Positions 57,701 to 64,000 of a stretch of 64,000 nt of DNA are shown here, in pieces. The stretch's first letter is position 1; the number at the start of each line of letters is the position of its first letter. The stretch is from Paramacrobiotus metropolitanus (lineage: Eukaryota > Tardigrada > Eutardigrada > Parachela > Macrobiotidae), in the NCBI RefSeq assembly GCF_019649055.1, contig NW_026570297.1, forward strand, positions 372,001-436,000, in the 5' to 3' direction. The notes beneath the pieces were generated by a model. It searched no databases and had not been told where the DNA came from. It saw nothing but the letters and a program-made list of their open reading frames with translations. The translations under genes and the position numbers were made by a program.

Positions 57701-60562
57701 ATATGTTAGCGTACTGCAGTGTTCCGTTTATTCTTCCCTGGCAGTTCAGCATAATCATCATAATTGGAAATGTGGCATAAGTTTCCACCGACCTAAGGAG
57801 AACAAAACCGGGCTGCACACAAATAAAGTCATTTTGAATGCCTTCGTAGCATAAAAGCATTGTTAAAGTACTATTACTACAGTTTTAGTGAATTTTATTC
57901 GCAATATGGTACAAAAAGAGAGCTTCGCTCAGCAAATTCAATCAATATTACGCTTTTGTTGTGCAGATATTACCTGTATCGGATGTCGTATCACTGGCGG
58001 TTTTTGAAGGATGGGTGTACTGGAGCGATCGAGATTTAAAAGCTATAATGAAAGCTCAAATGTTTGTGGACACCAAAGGGACAATGATCCAGCAAAGTGC
58101 CCGTTTTAAACCAGAAATAAAGGTACGAGACGAAAGAGAGTTGCTGCGACAGCCGGCATATCTCAAGGCCAATCTATGTACAATAATCATGTATAAAGTA
58201 CTGATCGCCTTGCCCGTTTTCAACTTCGCATTGAGTGGTCAGTAGTCACTAGTCACAGTATTCAGTCATGACCACCAGGGATCGGTTCTTGCGAAGCGTA
58301 ACACGCGTCACGCGGATATCAGATTCAAAATGTACCATACCGTAATATTGTCGCGTTGCTCCGCATGTACTGTGAACACAAAAACTTCAGGAAAATTATC
58401 CCCCTTACAGTTAGACACTGTACGAATACATATACCTGGTATTGCGTGGTATGGTGTCTACTGAGTAGCACATTTAAACCCGTTGACCCTCCGGATTTAT
58501 GATGCGTAATATGGCAATTTATGAACATACAGTAATTATGTACTGTACCTACAGATCTGGAACACAATCCATCAACCAAATTATACCAACCCCTGTGTGA
58601 AAAACGGTGGATGTTCGCACCTTTGCCTGATATCCCCCAAATTCACCGCTTACGCCCCACCCACTTATAGATGCTTATGCCCAAAAGGCTTCAAGTTGCA
58701 GCCTGACAATCATACATGCACCGCCAATTGTTACGCCAATCAGTTCCAGTGCGGCAAGCCAGATGAAAAATGCATCGATAAGCTTTGGGAGTCAGTTGTG
58801 TCTTTTCTAAGTCGTTCGGTGTTAGTGATGGCTTCAAGAAACATTTCGCAGCCTATTAATGAACCTTTTATAGATGTGATGGAGAAAAAGACTGTAAAGA
58901 CGGCTCTGATGAGGGTGCGCGCTGTCCAGCACGGTTTTGTGAAGCTGGAAGATTGCAGTGCAATCAGCGTTTTTGTGTCAATGCGTCGGACATCTGTGAT
59001 GGTACAGACGATTGTGGAGATGGCTCGGACGAGATGCTATGCGATTTACCGTGTGAGGAAGGACAATTTAAGTGCAAAACTGGGAACTGCATTTCCGACA
59101 GAGTAGTATGTAACGGTAAAAACAACTGTGGAGACAACAGTGACGAAATCCTAAGCCTATGCAAAGCAAAAGTATGGTACTGTAACATTTGCATCACTTG
59201 GATCATAAAACAGCAACCATACATGAAGTTTGCCTGCATTAAGTACTTAGTAGATTTGCGATGCCGTGACGGAGTTTAAGTGCCGAGCGAATGGTCGCTG
59301 TATTCCGGCGACATGGTACTGTGATGGAGATTATGATTGTTCCGATGGATCGGACGAACCACGCATCGTCTGTGGTCAACGAGGCTGCTCGCCGGGCTGG
59401 AGCCGTTGTCTTGGAACGCCCTCAAGTTACAAATGCGTGTCGAGTAAGAACTGTGCACGTTATACACCTGAGCGTGTAACTTTATTACACTGCGTTACAA
59501 CTCAGACCTCAGTCAAAGAGCTTATTGTGAAACGTACACCCGGTTGTGTCAACATGTTTCAGAAAGTGTCTTCTGCGACGGAAGAAGAGATTGCCCGAGT
59601 GGTTGGGATGAACTACCTGAACGGTGTCCGGATTGCACGGAATCAGTAATCAATGTCTCGATGTCTGTGCGATTTCGGTGTGCCAATAAAAGTGTATCGT
59701 TCGACGTTTCGTCTGCAACTCAATAAATGATTGTGGCGACGGCTCTGACGAAACTCCAGAGTTATGCAATAAACGGTAGGTAAGTGGTAATTAACCGTAA
59801 TTTATGTGCTGAGGCAAAAATTCGAGCGCGCAAACCGTCCTCAAAAATCACAATATGCTACTGGGCTTTAATACTCGTAATTTAGAAACTCCGTACCGTT
59901 ACTCCAACCGGGTGACGGCAGCCAGCCTCCCTCGTATAAGTATGTACTTATTAAACTTATCAGTCTTACTGTATCTAAAGTTTAAACACAGTTTAGTTAC
60001 TTACAGAGTACTTATGAGGCGTTTCTAGGTCACAAGTTTGGCGGAGCATCTGTTGGGTTACATTTAGCATTTGTACTAACGGTCCCGAACTGGTTGCACT
60101 CGTACTACCTGCCCTCACTTTAGTACGAGTACTTGCATATTTTAAACGGCCGTCTTGTATTTTAGCGTCATCGGACAAGCCAATTCCACCGTTTTGCGTT
60201 GTGGCAACACCAATCAATTCAGATGCAATAGTACTAAAGCTTGTGTTCCAATGGAATCCATTTGCGACGGTGTTACTGATTGTCTGGATGCTTCTGATGA
60301 GATGAACTGCGCCCTTTCTCCATGTAGCAACGCAACAGATTTCAAGTGCAACAACACCGCCTGCATACCGGAGGCGTTAGTGTGCGATGGAGATCCGGAC
60401 TGTACGGACGGTTCGGACGAAAACGGTTGCACACCCACCGATTTACTTAAAAACTGGAATATTACGAGTGCCAGCGCTGCCATGGACGACCAAAATGATG
60501 GATATATTTGCTTTTGCGCAATTTGTTTTTATTTCATAATGAACGGTAAATTTCATCGTTGA
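54710..60562 (+). CDS. LDL-receptor-related protein (12 LDLa, one YWTD propeller)
   Basis: Secreted or membrane endocytic-type receptor, about 976 residues. Exons: 54710-54770, 55265-55546, 55805-56006, 56225-56533, 56878-57463, 57967-58122, 58555-58790, 58874-59171, 59254-59443, 59563-59775 and 60166-60562. Order: signal peptide ([14 protein letters not shown]), four LDLa modules, an EGF module, a calcium-binding EGF ([12 protein letters not shown]), a YWTD beta-propeller ([30 protein letters not shown]), another EGF ([13 protein letters not shown]) and eight LDLa modules (for example [13 protein letters not shown]). The module order is that of the LRP family. Exon 10 has a one-base frame break at the AAAA run near 59690; one more A would restore a standard LDLa. 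No clear membrane segment or NPxY is visible, so the 3' end is uncertain. A further exon may start at 60584. Confidence 0.85.
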
Positions 60563-61485
60563 CCTCATAGTTTCTCTCTTAGAATGGCCAAAACGCTTCG
60601 AAGCCGAGATTATCCTCAGAACCGCTAGTGTAAACGTTCATTTGGGCAAAGGGAGAAATTTTACGAGTGTCTTAGTTATAACGAACGGACTGGAAAGTTT
60701 GTAACATCTCCAATAAACCTCGGCAAATCACTTAAATACAGTAAGTACTCTGTACTTGGCCATTGCCATTCTAATGGCAGTTGGTCAGTTGGCCATGTGC
60801 TTGGCCATTTGCTCAGTTTTTACCAATCTTGCACTTTCACGCACCCATCGTTTTTTTGCATTAAAATTCTAAATTAAAAAAAATAAACCTACGTAAAAGG
60901 AACTTAAGGATAAAGATCCCACTAATCGGTAGATACCAGTCACATAAAATTTATTGGTCCAGAACAACGATCCGAGGCAGCCGATGCCAATTAGCAAAAA
61001 ACAACGTTACCTTTTGCAACACTGAAATATTGTCGTATGTCGCGAAGACGTTACACAAGGCCGGTGCCGCATTTCAGTGATGCCTTAGAAATTTAACTAA
61101 AGGTAAACCTGCGGCTATCTACTGGTGTGCGAGTATTGTATTTTTTCTCATTTTGCTGTTGCGATAACAGGCGTCTGTGAAAAAGAAGCGAAGTGTTATA
61201 GTGGCATCATTCGTAACTGTGGTAACAGTTTGCTTCAGCGCATGAGCATGAGAAACAGTTCACTCAATCTGTAACCACGAATAAGGAATAAGTGCAGGTA
61301 GCTTGGACGCGGAAATGCACCGCGAAGTTCCTGAGACGCTCTGTCTCCATAGATCATTGAACAGGTGTACTCGTACAGATATTACGCATTTTATTAAATG
61401 CGTTTGAAATTTGCAGTAAATACGTAAATCGGAGAGCAACCTAATAAAATTCAGCTCAATTAATCATATCATTCTGCGTTAGCGT
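60563..61485. other. Intergenic, possible extra LRP exon
   Basis: 60584-60705 reads open in the phase left by a potential donor at 60545 (WPKRFEAEIILRTAS to a stop). The implied intron would be only about 38 bases, shorter than any other here, so I do not add it. Otherwise no gene. Confidence 0.35.
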
Positions 61486-61941
61486 TCAGCACTGTCGTGC
61501 GTTCTTTGGGTTACATGCATCAATAAATCCACTGGACTGCCAGTAGCATCCCCTTTGATCACAAAGATACAAAAAACCGTTATCGTACAACCGCAACTCG
61601 GGGTCGACGTGATTCCCACTGGTAATCGACCACCACACGGGGCTGCCATTGCTATCATACGCCACTAAGTTGCCGTTCGCATACAGATGTAGGCTACTGA
61701 TTCTTTTAAGTGAAGCTGTTCTGAAACCTTGTCGACAATCACACTTCCGCACTACCGTTAGGTAATTGTTACTGGCCACGTCATACATGATAAATGAATA
61801 ATCTCCATTCTTAGAGTAATAAGTCGAGCCCAGGTCCATCTCCTCCTCTGCCTTAAGAATAACTGAAAGTAAGCGAAGAAACAATAACAAGATTGGAACA
61901 ATAACGTCTACAGAAGACCTACGATTCGCAGTTTTTGACAT
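61486..61941 (-). CDS. Bulb-type lectin (B-lectin) domain protein 1
   Basis: About 151 residues from MSKTANRRSS. The N-terminus can be read without a break as a signal peptide (VDVIVPILLLFLRLLSVILKA). A 60-base GT-AG intron at the same place is also possible and would change only the leader; the frame also has an ATG at 61989. The mature part has the three-fold B-lectin repeat with degenerate mannose motifs: SNNYLTVV, HLYANGNLVAYDSNGSPVWWS and RLYDNGFLYLCDQRGCYWQSSG. Paired cysteines suggest secretion. Mannose binding is not assured because the QxDxNxVxY motif is not intact. It is adjacent to and in the same orientation as the next lectin, so they are probably a tandem pair. Confidence 0.7.
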   Translation of the reverse strand: MSKTANRRSSVDVIVPILLLFLRLLSVILKAEEEMDLGSTYYSKNGDYSFIMYDVASNNYLTVVRKCDCRQGFRTASLKRISSLHLYANGNLVAYDSNGSPVWWSITSGNHVDPELRLYDNGFLYLCDQRGCYWQSSGFIDACNPKNARQC

Positions 61942-61956
61942 TCTGACAGGACTAGT

Positions 61957-62457
61957 ACAGATATTAGAAGCACTTCTGTTATAAACCATTTGTACCTACA
62001 TTGTCCAACTGCGTGGACGGTATCCTAATGGAAGTTATGGTTAACTATCCTCTGCGTGTACATATTTATTTGTATCAGATGTAAGTGTGTCCGTACTGTA
62101 TATAGGGGAAGAAGTAGACGTGTTCCACCGTTCCCCTGTACTGCTGCCGTCACCCAGCTGGAGCGTGACATTACGGCAATACATATGGCTAAATCTGGCG
62201 CGGTACATAAGCGCCATGTTCAGCCATAAGGTCCATATTTAAACGTCACATTCCAAGCGGGTGACGGCAGCAGTACAGGGGAACGGTGGAACACGTCTAC
62301 TTCTTCCCCTATAAACAGTACGGACATACGTACATCTGTTACAAATAAATAAGTACACGCAGAGGATAGTTAACCATAACTTCCATTAGGATACCGTCCA
62401 CGCAGTTGGACAATGTAGGTACAAATGGTTTATAACAGAAGTGCTTCTAATATCTGT
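61957..62457. repeat. Large palindrome, 199-bp arms
   Basis: The arms at 61957-62155 and 62259-62457 are near-identical reverse complements with a 103-base centre that is itself partly symmetrical. The left arm overlaps the far 5' end of the first lectin frame (MVYNRSASNI region) and the right arm lies in the spacer before the second lectin. High arm identity points to a recent inverted duplication or a foldback transposon. Confidence 0.88.
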
Positions 62458-62599
62458 AATTAGTATAGAATTTTTGTAAAATTATGTAAACTTTCCAGTA
62501 GATTTTCCAGTAGCCTGTTGAAGTCTCCGTTAGTGGAATTTGGCTACCACAGGTGCCATAGTAATAATAATAATAGCAATAACAATGAGTGCAAACGCT

Positions 62600-63033
62600 T
62601 CAGGATTTAATTACATATGTAAAATTACCCCCATAATGGTAAAACGTAGCCGGTGCATAGTTTGATATTCCATTGCAACCTTGATTACGTTGACCCGCGG
62701 AGCGCCAGTAGCATGACTCTGAATTGCATAGATAGAAGAATCCGAGATCGGATACAAGTAAGCGTGATTCTCCATAGCCCCATGTCGCCGTATCCCAGTA
62801 CAGAGTTTCCATCCTGTCATTTATATTATAAGTTCCCAGCATAAAGTTCCCATCATTAGAGAGGAAGGCTTTAGCCGGTGGTAAGGCCTCGGTTCTACTT
62901 GCGAAGACAGGAGCACTATCGCACTCTCGGTAAAGTACCAAATTCTGGTCCGTTTGCAAAGTCAGTCGGAAGGTTTTTGAGGGAGAATAGTAGTTCTTGC
63001 CGGGGACCATAAACTCTGAGGCCTTTAGTGCCA
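62600..63033 (-). CDS. Bulb-type lectin (B-lectin) domain protein 2, 3' exon
   Basis: About 145 codons of last-exon sequence, beginning after a consensus acceptor (TTTTCGATTCCAG) in the phase x|TG; the open frame runs up to 63061 but without an ATG. The upstream exon, which should carry the start and signal peptide, was not found with confidence between 63034 and 63300. The first repeat has a perfect mannose-binding consensus (QTDQNLVLY, pattern QxDxNxVxY). The second (SNDGNFMLGTY) and third (VSDLGFFYLCNSESCYWRSAG) are degenerate. The third repeat is very like that of lectin 1, including the two-cysteine loop. The tail is Tyr/Asn-rich. Probably secreted; binding to mannose glycans is an inference from the family. 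Confidence 0.72.
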
Positions 63034-64000
63034 CTGGAATCGAAAATAATGTCAGTCGCACTCGGACAGTCTAAGGCCGGGCTGTACTGCGGGAGTCTGC
63101 GGCATCTTGTTCCACTGTAACCGACCTCAAACGTTTGGACAATAAAAATTACCTGCCATTCACCGCATCCGAACGTTCTGGTCGGTTACAGACGGGCCAG
63201 CCAGCAATACGTACTACTACATAGGGCGAGGGCGGTTACAAAAAGAACGTGGTAATGTATACTTACCGCTACCGTTTGCAAACTGTTCTGCCGACGTGAG
63301 GTTTAGCGTACTGGTTGACGGCGACGGGGATCGTTCCGGGTTCCTGCACTTTTCCGTTGAATGCTGGATAGAAACTGCAGAATCATTCTGTCACTATTGC
63401 TCCAACTTCCAAGCGCTAAGTACATACAATAAATGTAGTTACGATCTGCAATCAGCAGTACCTACACGGACTGAAACAAGGCATGTAGATGTGTTTGTCC
63501 AGCAGATCAGGGTCATAGCGAAGAAGCTGTTCTTCCGTATTTTTTATCACCATTTCCGAAACAGTACAGTTTTGCTTATCTGTACGACAATATGAGGTGC
63601 AACTCATACAGCCAGCTGCAATTTCATTGATGTTAAGAAATAGTAGCACAGATAGCGGTCACTTACTTGCTGTCATGGCACTTGTCCTCAAGAAAGAGTA
63701 TACGACAATGTTCATGCACGCGTACAAATATTTGCGCAACAAGCAAGGAAACATGATAATTATTAGGAAATATCGAGACAGCCCTTCGACAAAGGAGTTT
63801 CTGCGATTCTGCACTTCAGACAATTCTGCAATTTTTTTCTCGATATTTGCGGACAACCTTTTATGCCCTTGGACAGCAGATGCAGATAAAATGGGCGAAC
63901 CAGATATATGATCGAGTGAGTAGAAAACCCAGGAATTTAAAAGATATGACAGTAATGGTTCACCAGAAATTGACGGGTATTAGCTGCTTTTGTTGCTCCG
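63034..64000. other. Right edge, no certain gene
   Basis: It should contain the first exon of lectin 2 and its promoter. The minus frames at 63452-63649 (Cys-rich) and 63659-63856 could be exons of another small secreted protein, but neither has a domain or a matching splice pair that I can defend. Confidence 0.35.

Noticed and set aside
60584-60705. Extra 3' exon of the LRP-like gene
   Set aside because: Phase fits, but the implied intron is about 38 bases and the translation shows no membrane segment or known motif.
63597-63911. 104-codon plus-strand frame at the right edge
   Set aside because: No recognisable domain or signal, and minus-strand frames are equally open there.
1-64000. CRISPR arrays, operons, ribosome binding sites, tRNA or rRNA genes
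   Set aside because: This is eukaryotic intron-containing DNA; no spaced direct-repeat array and no convincing tRNA cloverleaf or rRNA segment was seen by eye. A tRNAscan run would settle the tRNA question.

Overview
The window is nuclear DNA of a small-genome invertebrate. Coding exons are split by short GT-AG introns (most 50-250 bases), genes lie close together on both strands, and the gene content is typical of an ecdysozoan: a large gustatory-receptor-like (GR-like) family, a thioester protein, a receptor tyrosine kinase, an LDL-receptor relative and a CCHC/reverse-transcriptase LINE. A tardigrade is my best guess, but no single sequence feature proves it. Exon boundaries below were worked out by hand from splice consensus and reading phase. 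For the intact multi-exon genes from the receptors through the kinase, summed exon lengths come out divisible by three, which supports them. The LDL-receptor model balances only if one missing base is allowed.

Layout. 1.7-3.6 kb (minus) holds a broken BTB-BACK-MATH gene. 4.5-8.4 kb holds two plus-strand GR-like genes. 9.7-15.9 kb is a complete 16-exon alpha-2-macroglobulin/thioester protein. 16.3-32.0 kb is a tandem duplication: each unit holds three different minus-strand GR-like genes followed by an orphan rhodopsin-type GPCR. In the left unit the GPCR is only a remnant. In the right unit the first receptor is frameshifted and the second has lost its last exons. 33.7-49.0 kb carries five more GR-like genes. 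The last of these is cut inside its final exon by a 4.2 kb LINE (43.09-47.33 kb). 49.9-53.6 kb is a receptor tyrosine kinase whose extracellular half is a GH16/laminarinase-type fold. 54.7-60.6 kb is an LDL-receptor-related protein with 12 LDLa modules. 61.5-63.0 kb has two minus-strand bulb-type (B-lectin) genes separated by a 199-base-arm palindrome.

How the genes relate. The 13 GR-like loci form three lineages. A has the C-terminal TYxxLLWEMDK motif (7 loci). B has TY(I/V)L(L/F)V followed by an acidic tail (3 loci). C has (S/T)Yx(V/I)(L)LY and a longer tail (3 loci). All share one long first exon followed by two small phase-0 exons, the C-terminal arrangement known for arthropod Gr genes. 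The cluster shows birth-and-death evolution: tandem duplication, frameshift, exon loss and transposon disruption. The thioester protein, the glucan-lyase-fold kinase and the B-lectins are all plausible recognition molecules at the extracellular surface, but nothing in the sequence shows that they work together.

The most unusual item is the kinase at 49936-53561, which joins a catalytically degenerate GH16 fold to a transmembrane tyrosine kinase that has no activation-loop tyrosine.
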